Part shown: positions 1 to 6,474 of the stretch, piece after piece | Numbering within the stretch: position 1 is the first letter of the stretch | Layout: every line of letters starts with the position of its first letter | NCBI GenBank assembly: GCA_029593465.1 | Contig: JAKTNK010000001.1 | Span: 186,001-250,000 of the forward strand | Length of the DNA stretch: 64,000 nt | Source of the DNA: Streptococcus suis | GTDB taxonomy: Bacteria > Bacillota > Bacilli > Lactobacillales > Streptococcaceae | Direction of reading: 5' to 3' | Translations under genes and position numbers: made by a program | Notes under the pieces: model-generated | What the model was told of the DNA's origin: nothing | Databases searched by the model: none | What the model saw: only the letters and a program-made list of their open reading frames with translations

Positions 1-1
1 A

Positions 2-124
2 GGATTCTACTGGGGTAATATGATGAAGTACGTCTTGCGCTTTCAGAAAAAGAACGGTTTAGAAGATTTAAAAAAAGCGCGCAAAAATCTGGATTGGTTG
101 ATTGAGGAGATGGAAAATGAGTGA
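2..124 (+). CDS. DUF3310-type phage protein, C-terminal end only
   Basis: The gene is cut by the window start and is open from base 2, leaving 40 residues before TGA at 122-124. The piece reads YWGNMMKYVLRFQKKNG then DLKKARKNLDWLIEEME, the typical end of the DUF3310 (SaV-like) family found next to nucleotide metabolism genes in Gram-positive phages. Its function is not established. The next gene starts inside its last codons, so translation is probably coupled. Confidence 0.7.
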   Translation, partial: GFYWGNMMKYVLRFQKKNGLEDLKKARKNLDWLIEEMENE

Positions 125-347
125 ATTGGTGCGTATCGACCAAAATAATGGACTGCCACCTAAAATCGTCAAATCAAGAAGGCGTAAGCCGATGCCAGCT
201 GAGCCACACGGCGAAGTGCTATTTGAAAATGTCAATGATTACATTGCAATCGTTGACGGTCGTCGCATTATGTTTGATAAGTTGACGAATTTAGAAGTCA
301 ATACCGAAAATTGGTCTAAAATTGCCAGTGCGAGGAATATCAAATGA
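117..347 (+). CDS. Small phage protein, unknown function (76 aa)
   Basis: The ATG at 117 is chosen over an upstream TTG (102) because AGGAGA sits at 106-111. The protein is basic at the N-terminus (KSRRRKP) and then reads like a small beta fold (EVLFENVNDYIAIVDGRRIMFD). No transmembrane segment or known motif is visible. It overlaps the upstream stop and shares ATGA with the next gene, so it belongs to one tightly packed accessory operon. Confidence 0.6.
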   Translation: MSELVRIDQNNGLPPKIVKSRRRKPMPAEPHGEVLFENVNDYIAIVDGRRIMFDKLTNLEVNTENWSKIASARNIK

Positions 348-658
348 GACGAAGACATAAGCTGTTTGATTTAAAGCCTCTAATTTACCTCATTTTAACC
401 GTCTGTAGCGTTTTAAGTGTCATGTTGGTATTATTTATCACACACGAAAACAAAACGCTTAGAGAGCAAAATAAGCGCCTTTCCGAGCGTGTGGTGAAAT
501 TGCCTGATGATTTTGGTGCAGCAGGGTATATCAAAGCAGTCGGTGACGATTATATAGATGTCATTGGCTATGGGCGGTTCTTGATTGACGATGACGAGAG
601 CCAGTTTTTGCAAGTCGGTGATAAAGCGCCGAAGTATATTTTGGAGAGAGGTAATTGA
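344..658 (+). CDS. Small single-pass membrane protein, DUF1372-like
   Basis: 104 aa. A basic start (MRRRHK) is followed by one strong membrane helix at about residues 12-32, a short coiled coil (HENKTLREQNKRLSERV), then an outside domain of about 55 residues (GAAGYIKAVGDDYIDVIGYG). This layout fits the small DUF1372-like membrane proteins of streptococcal phages, but the match is by eye. It starts in the ATGA overlap with the preceding gene. The function is unknown. Confidence 0.55.
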   Translation: MRRRHKLFDLKPLIYLILTVCSVLSVMLVLFITHENKTLREQNKRLSERVVKLPDDFGAAGYIKAVGDDYIDVIGYGRFLIDDDESQFLQVGDKAPKYILERGN

Positions 659-659
659 G

Positions 660-1529
660 ATGAATAAACAGGAAGCGACTAAAAAATTTGAATTGCTGAG
701 AGATGACACGATTGAAGTGTTGGGGATAAAACTTTTTAGAATTAAAGCTCTTATTAGTTTCGACATCGTCCATGCTGGCGATTTGGGAGGATATGTGGAA
801 AAAGCAGCAAATCTATCCCAGTGCGGCAACGCATGGGTATCCGGCAACGCACGGGTATTCGGCAACGCAGAGGTATCCGGCAACGCAGAGGTATTCGGCA
901 ACGCATGGGTATCCGGCAACGCAGAGGTATTCGGCAACGCAGAGGTATGCGGCAACGCACAGGTATCCGGCAACGCATGGGTATCCGGCGACGCACAGGT
1001 ATCCGGCGACGCAGAGGTATGCGGCAACGCACGGGTATCCGGCAACGCACGGGTATCCGGCGACGCAGAGGTATCCGGCAACGCACAGGTATCCGGCAAC
1101 GCACAGGTATCCGGCGACGCAGAGGTATGCGGCAACGCACAGGTATCCGGCGACGCACAGGTATCCGGCAACGCACGGGTATTCGGCAACGCACGGGTAT
1201 CCGGCAACGCACAGGTATCCGGCAACGCACAGGTATCCGGCGACGCACGGGTATCCGGCAACGCACGGGTATCCGGCAACGCAGAGGTATCTCAAACATC
1301 AGATTACATTGTCTTTAAAAATACATGGTCTAGTTTTAGATGGTTTACTTATACAAAATCTAACAAAATGTGGCGTGTTGGCTGTTTTTATGGAACGGGT
1401 CAAGAATTGATTGAGAAAGCTTACAAAGACCGCGAGGTATCTGGTAAGAATTATGAGGCTTATGTCAATCTTGTTCATGAACTAGAAAAAATTGAATCTG
1501 ATGAAACGGAGATGGATGATGGACAGTAA
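660..1529 (+). CDS. Hexapeptide-repeat beta-solenoid phage protein
   Basis: 289 aa, from ATG 660 behind GGAGAGAGG. Residues 1-54 form a conserved cap (LFRIKALISF, GDLGGYVEK). Residues 55-209 are 26 consecutive six-residue units of the form V-S/F/C-G-N/D-A-R/E/Q/W. The C-terminal cap of about 80 residues includes MWRVGCFYGTG and ends with a charged helix. Hexapeptide units of this kind build left-handed beta helices, so a solid triangular rod about eight turns long is inferred. Similar proteins are common in the accessory block of Firmicutes phages with no proven role. The repeat DNA is richer in G+C than its surroundings. Confidence 0.75.
   Translation: MNKQEATKKFELLRDDTIEVLGIKLFRIKALISFDIVHAGDLGGYVEKAANLSQCGNAWVSGNARVFGNAEVSGNAEVFGNAWVSGNAEVFGNAEVCGNAQVSGNAWVSGDAQVSGDAEVCGNARVSGNARVSGDAEVSGNAQVSGNAQVSGDAEVCGNAQVSGDAQVSGNARVFGNARVSGNAQVSGNAQVSGDARVSGNARVSGNAEVSQTSDYIVFKNTWSSFRWFTYTKSNKMWRVGCFYGTGQELIEKAYKDREVSGKNYEAYVNLVHELEKIESDETEMDDGQ
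822..1286 (+). repeat. 18-bp coding tandem repeat, 26 units
   Basis: Twenty-six head-to-tail 18-bp units (the first lacks three bases) built on GTATCCGGCAACGCA plus one variable codon. Units differ almost only at fixed positions: TCC/TTC/TGC, AAC/GAC, and CGG/GAG/CAG/TGG. The period equals one rung of the encoded beta helix, so copy-number change would lengthen or shorten the rod without a frameshift. Confidence 0.92.
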
Positions 1530-1599
1530 TACAGCAGAAGTTATCTTGGGCGTCGTTTTTATCATAGCTATAGTCATTATGAACAGAGGTAGAAAATGA
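1516..1599 (+). CDS. Tiny single-span membrane protein (27 aa)
   Basis: Starts ATGATG at 1516/1519 and ends TGA at 1597-1599. It encodes MDSNTAEVILGVVFIIAIVI followed by MNRGRK, one hydrophobic span with a positive tail. A GGAG lies just upstream, and it overlaps the genes on both sides (the next ATG is at 1596). This looks like a real accessory microprotein of unknown role. Confidence 0.5.
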   Translation: MMDSNTAEVILGVVFIIAIVIMNRGRK

Positions 1600-1991
1600 A
1601 AAATAAATTATTAGCATTAGTTAGTTTAATTTTAGCTATCATTGCGTTAGCAGCGTGTGGTCGTGAAGCAAGTAAAGTGTCAGAGAATATCAGTAAAGAA
1701 GCAGATAACTTCAATGTTAGACGTAGAGTTACCGTTATCAACACACGGACAGATAAAGTTGAATTTACAGTAACAGGTCTGATTTCTGTTGATACTTCAA
1801 GCAAGCGTAAGTTAGTTGTGATTGCAGAAGTGGCAAAAGGCAAATACAAAAAGCATCTGATTAACATGACAGAGTGGAATATGTATGTCGTTGAGGACGT
1901 CACGGAAGGCACGAAAGTTAATAAATACCGCTATGAAGTTGAGTATATGCCAGAGAGTATTATTCCAGTTACGATTACTAATAAGGAGTAA
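1596..1991 (+). CDS. Phage beta-sandwich lipoprotein
   Basis: 131 aa with a classic lipoprotein signal: basic start MKNK, hydrophobic core, lipobox LAAC with Cys at about residue 21. The mature part reads as beta strands (RRRVTVINTRTDKVEFTVTG, KLVVIAEV, YEVEYMP). Phage lipoproteins of this size sit on the outer membrane face of the lysogen and may affect superinfection, but nothing here shows that directly. It begins in ATGA overlap with the preceding microprotein. Confidence 0.65.
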   Translation: MKNKLLALVSLILAIIALAACGREASKVSENISKEADNFNVRRRVTVINTRTDKVEFTVTGLISVDTSSKRKLVVIAEVAKGKYKKHLINMTEWNMYVVEDVTEGTKVNKYRYEVEYMPESIIPVTITNKE

Positions 1992-2150
1992 ATGATGCGG
2001 TGGAACTTTGGAAAAACAGCTGGATTGATATTGATTTTCTATATTACCATGGCAAAATTTGGGATAACTTTCGAAACAGACGAAACAATTTTGCTTGGTT
2101 TATCATTTGGACTAATAACGATGGAGGTGGCTGATGATACCAAAATTTAG
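1992..2150 (+). CDS. Small membrane protein (52 aa)
   Basis: ATGATG at 1992/1995, stop TAG at 2148-2150. Reads MMRWNFGKTAGLILIFYITM and continues with a second hydrophobic stretch LLGLSFGLITM, so probably two membrane spans. GGAG sits at 1984-1987 in front of the start. Its last 17 bases overlap the YopX-like gene in another frame. Function unknown. Confidence 0.45.
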   Translation: MMRWNFGKTAGLILIFYITMAKFGITFETDETILLGLSFGLITMEVADDTKI

Positions 2151-2493
2151 GGCTTGGACAGAAGAAGGCGAAGTGATGTATTACGATGTCTATCCTTTCA
2201 AAGACGAGACTTTATTGCTAAGTTATGACGAAATTGCTTTTGATGAAGTGCCAGCAAGCGATTTTATCCTCATGCAATCCACAGGATTTTTAGACGGGAA
2301 TGGTACAGAAGTTTTCGAGGGTGACCTTATACAACTCTTTAACGGGGACGTTGGAAAAGTTTCCTACAATAAGATACTTGCATTCTGGGAGGTACAATTT
2401 AACAATGGAGAGCTTAATCTTAATGACATCATTTACTTTGGAGGTGAAGTCATTGGCAACATCTACGAAGACAAGCATTTGTTGGAGGAGTAA
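2134..2493 (+). CDS. YopX family protein
   Basis: 119 aa. It opens with IPKFRAWTEEGEVMYYD, contains STGFLDGNGTEVFEGDLI and VGKVSYNKILAFWEVQF, and ends GGEVIGNIYEDKHLLEE, the complete YopX signature in order. YopX proteins are common in accessory blocks of Firmicutes phages; their biochemical function is unknown. The start follows GGAGGTGG at 2123-2130 with good spacing. Confidence 0.85.
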   Translation: MIPKFRAWTEEGEVMYYDVYPFKDETLLLSYDEIAFDEVPASDFILMQSTGFLDGNGTEVFEGDLIQLFNGDVGKVSYNKILAFWEVQFNNGELNLNDIIYFGGEVIGNIYEDKHLLEE

Positions 2494-2496
2494 CAC

Positions 2497-2703
2497 ATGA
2501 CCGAACAATTAGGTATCGTGGTCGTCGATTCGCAGTTTAGTAATAGCATTGCTTATATTGCTAAAGGTGAGTTTGGCGACTACCAGCAAGAAATTAAATT
2601 AGAGGATTTGTCAACAGAAGCAGACAACGCTTTGCAGATGACAAAGGCAGAAGCTGAAGATTTATATCCAGACGGAACTTGGTATAGTTTGGAGGACTTG
2701 TAA
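2497..2703 (+). CDS. Small acidic phage protein, unknown (68 aa)
   Basis: Follows the YopX-like gene by 3 bp and has GGAGGAG at 2484-2490. The sequence is acidic with no membrane segment (VVVDSQFSNSIAYIAKGEFG, EAEDLYPDGTWYSLEDL). No family is recognised. The tight spacing and own ribosome site make it a credible gene. Confidence 0.55.
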   Translation: MTEQLGIVVVDSQFSNSIAYIAKGEFGDYQQEIKLEDLSTEADNALQMTKAEAEDLYPDGTWYSLEDL

Positions 2704-2704
2704 T

Positions 2705-2977
2705 ATGGATATAGGAACAAGAGATAATGTTATTAGATTGCTACGTGAGACAGAACTAACACAAAATGAGATTGCTAATCAATGTGGTGTTTCAAGTTCG
2801 TATGTCTCTAAATTAAACAATAAGTATGGGATTAGGAGCCCTAAAGAGAAAAGGACGGCAGTGCCCAGACTCCCCATTTCAACTCCCAAAAAGAAACCAA
2901 TTCCACAAAGGCAACGTCGTGCAATGGCGTTTGATATTTCAAACATTATCAAAAAGCCTTTGCCTAAATACGACTGA
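2705..2977 (+). CDS. Small helix-turn-helix protein (90 aa)
   Basis: Residues 5-45 read as a helix-turn-helix: TRDNVIRLLRETELTQNEIA then NQCGVSSSYVSKLNNKYGIR. The rest is a basic, proline-rich tail (PKKKPIPQRQRRA). A DNA-binding role is inferred from the motif and charge; the target is unknown. It directly precedes the late regulator gene, so it may belong to the early-to-late switch. GGAGG at 2691-2695 supports the start. Confidence 0.6.
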   Translation: MDIGTRDNVIRLLRETELTQNEIANQCGVSSSYVSKLNNKYGIRSPKEKRTAVPRLPISTPKKKPIPQRQRRAMAFDISNIIKKPLPKYD

Positions 2978-3051
2978 TAAAAAAAGACCGTCATTGCTGA
3001 CAGTCTCCGTGTTAAAAGCTTAGATATTATTATACCACACGGAGGGTCTGC

Positions 3052-3477
3052 ATGTCGTTTTTTCCAGAGCTTGATATTGTCAAAACTAAAGCTAATGCCA
3101 AACGTAAATTAAGAGAGTATCCACGCTGGCGTCGAGTAGCCCAAGATGTGGGTGAACAGAAAGTGACCGCTGTTTATTCATTTGAGCCTAGACAAGCCCA
3201 CGGTGAGCCTAGCAAGCCTGTTGAGCGTCTGGCTATCAATCGTGTGGATGCTGAGAGCGAGTTGGCTGCTATTGAGATGGCAGTGAATGGGGTGTTTAGC
3301 CCAATGCATCGGCGCATTTTGATTGATAAATACTTGAGAACTTTGCCCAAGAAAGATTATGATATTTGCGCTGAGATTGGTTATGAGAAAAGTCAATACT
3401 ATAATATGGTGGACAATGCTTTACTGGCATTTGCGGAAGCTTATCGAGAGGGTTCGATTTGTGTTTATAACGGATAA
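3052..3477 (+). CDS. ArpU family late transcription regulator
   Basis: 141 aa. N-terminal basic segment KTKANAKRKLREYPRWRR, then a sigma-like C-terminal half with KDYDICAEIGYEKSQYYNMV and LAFAEAYREG, typical of the ArpU/RinA-like late activators of Gram-positive phages. By family, it should bind DNA at the late promoter and turn on packaging and structural genes. Three phased GCGGA repeats begin 3 bp after its stop and are the natural candidate binding site. The start follows CGGAGGG at 3042-3047. Confidence 0.85.
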   Translation: MSFFPELDIVKTKANAKRKLREYPRWRRVAQDVGEQKVTAVYSFEPRQAHGEPSKPVERLAINRVDAESELAAIEMAVNGVFSPMHRRILIDKYLRTLPKKDYDICAEIGYEKSQYYNMVDNALLAFAEAYREGSICVYNG

Positions 3478-3480
3478 TTA

Positions 3481-3543
3481 GCGGAAAAACAGCGGAGCAA
3501 AGGCGGATACTTTTACCGTTTTAAAGTGATATTATAGTATTAT
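3481..3543 (+). promoter_or_regulatory. Putative ArpU-dependent late promoter with three GCGGA boxes
   Basis: GCGGA occurs at 3481, 3492 and 3503, exactly 11 bp apart, so all three face the same side of the helix. AT-rich -10-like sequences follow (TATTAT at 3530 and 3538, TATAGT at 3533) with no good -35 box, as expected for an activator-dependent promoter. The position, between the regulator gene and the packaging genes, fits the phage late promoter. The start site (about 3545-3550) is inferred. Confidence 0.5.
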
Positions 3544-4324
3544 CAAAAAAATAACGAGAAGAACCAAACCTATTGTGAAAAGCCTTTTTATAAAAAAGGA
3601 ACAACTTTAATTGTCGGTGAACTCGTTAGTGGCTTAGCACAGATAATCTATGGCGACATAGGAAAGCTTTGATTCTGATGTATCAATCGAAGCGCCAGCA
3701 ATGGTCAATCTAAGCAATACAATCTTAGTGACATCTTGTAGGTGTCAGCGTATGAAGTCAAAGCATCATTACCAGAGCCAATCGGTGAGGAACTACGTCA
3801 GTAGTATGTGAGACGAATACGTCGGAGGAATAAGCTATCACAGTTCGAGGGTCGCGCTAAGAGCGGATAGCATATCAAGGTTTGGCAGGTGGATAACCTG
3901 TTGATAATTGATAAGTCGGAGTGTTGCCAACACGAAGATAATAAGTAGGCGTTGCGCATTTTGTTTCTCAAAAGGAAATGAAACGCAAGGCAATGCACGT
4001 CTGCGATACATCAAACACAATGCTATGTGATAAATTGGGATATTGTAAAAGCGAAAGTCATTGCCCGTCGCAAACGAAAGTGTACTTCGGTAGCTAGGCT
4101 ACCTGCTAGAGTCTCGCAAGGATAATAGCAAAGTCGAAGAGTAAAGCAACTTAGTCCTTTAGCGGGGATTTTGATAATTGAAAAACGGCTTAGTAGTTTG
4201 TGACGTAAGAAGTGGTTGGTCTAACCAACCGTGCATGATTGTTACTTGGAGGAATCTAAGTGGATAAGTGATTAAACCATAAGGTCACGAAAGACAATTG
4301 ATTAAACGTGTAATCTCAGCGTTT

Positions 4325-4390
4325 GGAAGTATGTGCTAATGTCTGACCTGAAAGTGGGAGGGCATGCAGGTTGGATTCCTGCTACTTCCA
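4325..4390 (+). other. tRNA-like acceptor plus T-arm module
   Basis: GGAAGTA (4325-4331) pairs fully with TACTTCC (4383-4389), followed by A as a discriminator. A 5-bp T-like stem, GCAGG/CCTGC, closes a 7-base loop TTGGATT (4366-4382). The 34 bases in between do not fold into D and anticodon arms, and the T-loop lacks the usual TTC. It is therefore a tRNA mimic or a decayed tRNA, not a working tRNA. Confidence 0.5.
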
Positions 4391-4394
4391 TAAC

Positions 4395-4425
4395 AAGTCA
4401 CACACTCGTGTGGCTTTTCTTTTTG
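4395..4425 (+). terminator. Intrinsic terminator ending the noncoding RNA
   Basis: AAGTCACAC (4395-4403), loop ACTC, GTGTGGCTT (4408-4416): nine pairs including one G-T, followed by a T-rich tail TTCTTTTTG. It directly follows the tRNA-like module and separates the RNA from the packaging genes. Confidence 0.85.
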
Positions 4426-4451
4426 TCACGCGCCTTTATTTAGAAACTAAA

Positions 4452-4506
4452 AAAAGCGCAAAAGTTAAACTCTTACGCTTTTAGCCACAGTAATTTGGTG
4501 GCTTTT
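4452..4506 (+). terminator. Two further hairpins with T tails
   Basis: AAAAGCG (4452-4458) pairs with CGCTTTT (4476-4482), and AGCCAC (4483-4488) pairs with GGTGGCT-type sequence ending at 4503, followed by TTTT. Together with the preceding terminator they make a triple stop, so read-through into the terminase genes should be low unless antitermination acts. Confidence 0.5.
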
Positions 4507-4510
4507 CCAT

Positions 4511-4574
4511 GCTACCTCTTCCACCACTAGCCTATCACGCAAGCGTGATGTTGGCTGGGTGAAAGGAGGTGAGC
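4511..4574 (+). promoter_or_regulatory. Long hairpin masking a ribosome binding site
   Basis: The inner stem ATCACGC/GCGTGAT (4534-4549) and AGCC/GGCT (4529-4556) are extended by GCTACCTCTT (4511-4520) facing AAAGGAGGTGAGC (4562-4574) with a few bulges. The strong Shine-Dalgarno of the 18-codon ORF at 4577 is thus buried in the closing stem, as in many type I toxin and attenuated leader mRNAs. Confidence 0.5.
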
Positions 4575-4576
4575 GC

Positions 4577-4633
4577 ATGGAAAACATCATATTAATCCTT
4601 ATTCTACTCTATTTGTTGAAAAATGACAAGTAG
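4577..4633 (+). CDS. 18-residue hydrophobic peptide, toxin-like
   Basis: ATG at 4577 behind a near-perfect ribosome site AAAGGAGGTGAG (4563-4573), stop TAG at 4631. The peptide MENIILILILLYLLKNDK is one short hydrophobic helix with a charged end. The combination of a very strong but hairpin-masked ribosome site and a small membrane-active-looking peptide resembles type I toxins or a regulatory leader peptide. It matches no family I know. It could be a chance ORF; the ribosome site is the main argument for reality. Confidence 0.4.
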   Translation: MENIILILILLYLLKNDK

Positions 4634-4653
4634 AACGTAGGCTAAAAGCATAA

Positions 4654-4681
4654 CCGCCCAAAGTCAAATGCCTTTGGGCGG
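4654..4681 (+). other. GC-rich 10-bp hairpin after the small peptide ORF
   Basis: CCGCCCAAAG (4654-4663) pairs perfectly with CTTTGGGCGG (4672-4681) across an 8-base loop. The sequence after it (GTCTTAAGG) is not a T tract, so termination is doubtful; it may protect the 3' end of the short upstream message or act as a processing site. Confidence 0.5.
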
Positions 4682-4770
4682 GTCTTAAGGGATTGCGAGA
4701 CGATACTATTGACATGACTTAATAGACATAGGAGACGCGAACCATTTTTTGAAAAGGAGGTGATGGAAAA

Positions 4771-5199
4771 TTGAATGAAAGACAGAGACGATTTGCCGAT
4801 GAGTACATCATTTCTGGTAATGCTTATCAATCGGCCTTAAAAGCTGGATATAGTGAGAAGTATTCTAAAGCACGTTCTTCTGAGCTGTTGGAAAATGTCG
4901 GAATTAAGTCTTATATAGACGAACGCCTGGATAAATTAAAATCTGAAAAAATTGCTAATCAGACAGAAATACTTGAATTTTTGACCTCTGCAATGCGTGG
5001 AGAGGTGACGGAACCTATCCTAAAGAATAGCGGAGATTTCGAGCAGATTGTCGTGGATGTAAAACCTAATGTCGCAACGAGAAAAGCGGCTGCGGAGCTT
5101 TTAGGAAAACGCTATGGAATGTGGGTGGATAAACAAGATGTCACAACAAATAATGTTACAGAAATCATCTGGGACATCCCGATTGAGGATGAAGGATAA
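4771..5199 (+). CDS. Terminase small subunit
   Basis: 142 aa. It begins LNERQRRFADEYI-like (TTG read as Met) with NAYQSALKAGYSEKYSKARS, the DNA-binding N-terminal half of the Terminase_2 family, followed by a helical oligomerisation region. By family it recognises the pac/cos site and loads the large subunit. The TTG start is chosen because AAAGGAGGTGATGG (4754-4766) precedes it and there is no in-frame ATG nearby. It overlaps the large-subunit gene. Confidence 0.88.
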   Translation: MNERQRRFADEYIISGNAYQSALKAGYSEKYSKARSSELLENVGIKSYIDERLDKLKSEKIANQTEILEFLTSAMRGEVTEPILKNSGDFEQIVVDVKPNVATRKAAAELLGKRYGMWVDKQDVTTNNVTEIIWDIPIEDEG

Positions 5200-6463
5200 A
5201 ATCAAACCAAGTTTTTATCCAGTTGCAAGAGCGACGTTGAATAAACGTATTTTACACATTGCTTGCAAAGGTGGTCGTGGTTCTGGTAAGTCTTCAGACG
5301 TGGCCATTTTAATTGCGTTTTTAATAAAGCAGTTTCCTGTTAATGCAGTTTGTATACGTAAGACAGATAATACGCTTGAGCAATCGGTTTATGAACAATT
5401 AAAATGGGCCATCGGCGAGTTGCAATTGATGCACGAATTCAAATTTAATAAATCGCCCTTACGAATCACATATCTTCCTAGAGGAAACTACATCGTATTC
5501 CGTGGTGCACAGAATCCGGAACGTATCAAATCTTTAAAAGACAGTCGTTTCCCTTTTGCCATTGGGTGGATTGAAGAACTTGCAGAATTTAAAACCGAAG
5601 ATGAGGTTAAGACTATCACCAACTCCCTTTTACGTGGGGAGCTTGGCGACGGTCTTTTTTATAAATTCTTTTATACCTATAACCCACCAAAACGAAAACA
5701 ATCGTGGGTTAACAAAAAATATGAAACGCAATTTCAGCCTGTTAATACGTTTGTACATGCTTCTACTTATAAAGATAACCCTTTTATTGCTAAGGAGTTT
5801 ATTGAAGAAGCAGAGGCCACAAGAGAGCGTTCTGAGCGTCGTTATCGTTGGGAATATCTTGGTGAAGCTATTGGTTCAGGAATTGTACCGTTTGATAATC
5901 TGCGTTTTGAAACGATAGATGACGAGCTCATACAGTCGTTTGATAATATTCGAAATGCAGTTGACTTTGGTTATGCAACGGATCCGTTAGCTTTTGTGCG
6001 TTGGCATTACGACAAAAAGAAGAATGGTATTTATGCCATTGATGAACTTTATGGCCAAAAAATCAGTAATCGGCAGTTGTCAACTTGGTTAAAGGATAGA
6101 CATTATTCGAATGATGATATCTTTGCCGATAGTGCTGAACCTAAATCGATTGCTGAATTAAGAAATGAATATGATATTAAGCGTATTAAAGGCGTCAAGA
6201 AAGGGCCAGACTCGGTGGAGTTCGGGGAACGCTGGCTTGATGATTTGGATTTTATTTGTATCGATCCAAATCGTACGCCGAACATTGCTAGAGAATTTGA
6301 AAATATCGACTATCAAGTCGATAGAGATGGCAATCCTAAAGCTCGACTAGAAGATAAAGATAATCATGCGATTGATGCTACGAGATACGCTTTATCAGAA
6401 GATATGCGAAAAGTCGAGAAACGTGGGAATCAATTCACTATTTTCAGTCAAGCAGGCTACTAG
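5189..6463 (+). CDS. Terminase large subunit (PBSX-type)
   Basis: 424 aa from the ATG at 5189. Walker A is KGGRGSGKSS, and a Walker B-like FAIGWIEELAEF lies about 100 residues on. The nuclease half contains NAVDFGYATDPLAF and later DKDNHAIDATRYAL, typical of Terminase_3. The protein cuts concatemeric DNA and powers packaging at the portal. It overlaps the small subunit by 11 bp. Upstream in-frame starts exist at 5114 and 5138, but the residues they would add are unlike the family. Confidence 0.92.
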   Translation: MKDKIKPSFYPVARATLNKRILHIACKGGRGSGKSSDVAILIAFLIKQFPVNAVCIRKTDNTLEQSVYEQLKWAIGELQLMHEFKFNKSPLRITYLPRGNYIVFRGAQNPERIKSLKDSRFPFAIGWIEELAEFKTEDEVKTITNSLLRGELGDGLFYKFFYTYNPPKRKQSWVNKKYETQFQPVNTFVHASTYKDNPFIAKEFIEEAEATRERSERRYRWEYLGEAIGSGIVPFDNLRFETIDDELIQSFDNIRNAVDFGYATDPLAFVRWHYDKKKNGIYAIDELYGQKISNRQLSTWLKDRHYSNDDIFADSAEPKSIAELRNEYDIKRIKGVKKGPDSVEFGERWLDDLDFICIDPNRTPNIAREFENIDYQVDRDGNPKARLEDKDNHAIDATRYALSEDMRKVEKRGNQFTIFSQAGY

Positions 6464-6474
6464 AAAGGTATTAG

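Larger units (their letters stand above)
3545..4425 (+). ncRNA. Large structured phage noncoding RNA, GOLLD/ROOL-like candidate
   Basis: About 0.88 kb with no credible ORF between arpU and the terminase genes. It is rich in short strong hairpins: 3583-3599, 3730-3746, 3886-3900, 3921-3933, 4089-4103 (GGTAGC-TAG-GCTACC), 4214-4230 (GGTTGGT-CTA-ACCAACC) and 4244-4261. Several C-GAAA-G tetraloop-like elements occur. It ends in a tRNA-like acceptor/T-arm module and then a strong terminator. Prophage location, size, predicted late expression and tRNA association match the GOLLD and ROOL giant RNA classes of Lactobacillales phages. I cannot confirm the class from memory; the 5' end is inferred from the putative promoter. 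Confidence 0.6.

Noticed and set aside
822-1286. CRISPR-like array
   Set aside because: Units are 18 bp, directly adjacent and coding, with no unique spacers.
431-1410. Several long ORFs on both strands over the repeat block (for example 431-1279 minus, 772-1410 plus, 821-1318 plus)
   Set aside because: They arise because the 18-bp repeat has no stop in any frame. Only the 660-1529 frame has conserved caps on both sides and a ribosome site.
2983-3006. Terminator between the HTH gene and arpU
   Set aside because: The hairpin GACCGTCA/TGACAGTC has its T tract only on the minus strand, where there is no gene to end; kept as uncertain and not listed.
3798-4020. 60-66 aa minus-strand ORFs in the noncoding block
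   Set aside because: No ribosome sites, no recognisable composition, and they lie within the hairpin-rich RNA candidate.
4325-4390. A functional tRNA gene
   Set aside because: Only acceptor and T stems can be drawn; no D arm, no anticodon stem, and the T-loop lacks TTC.
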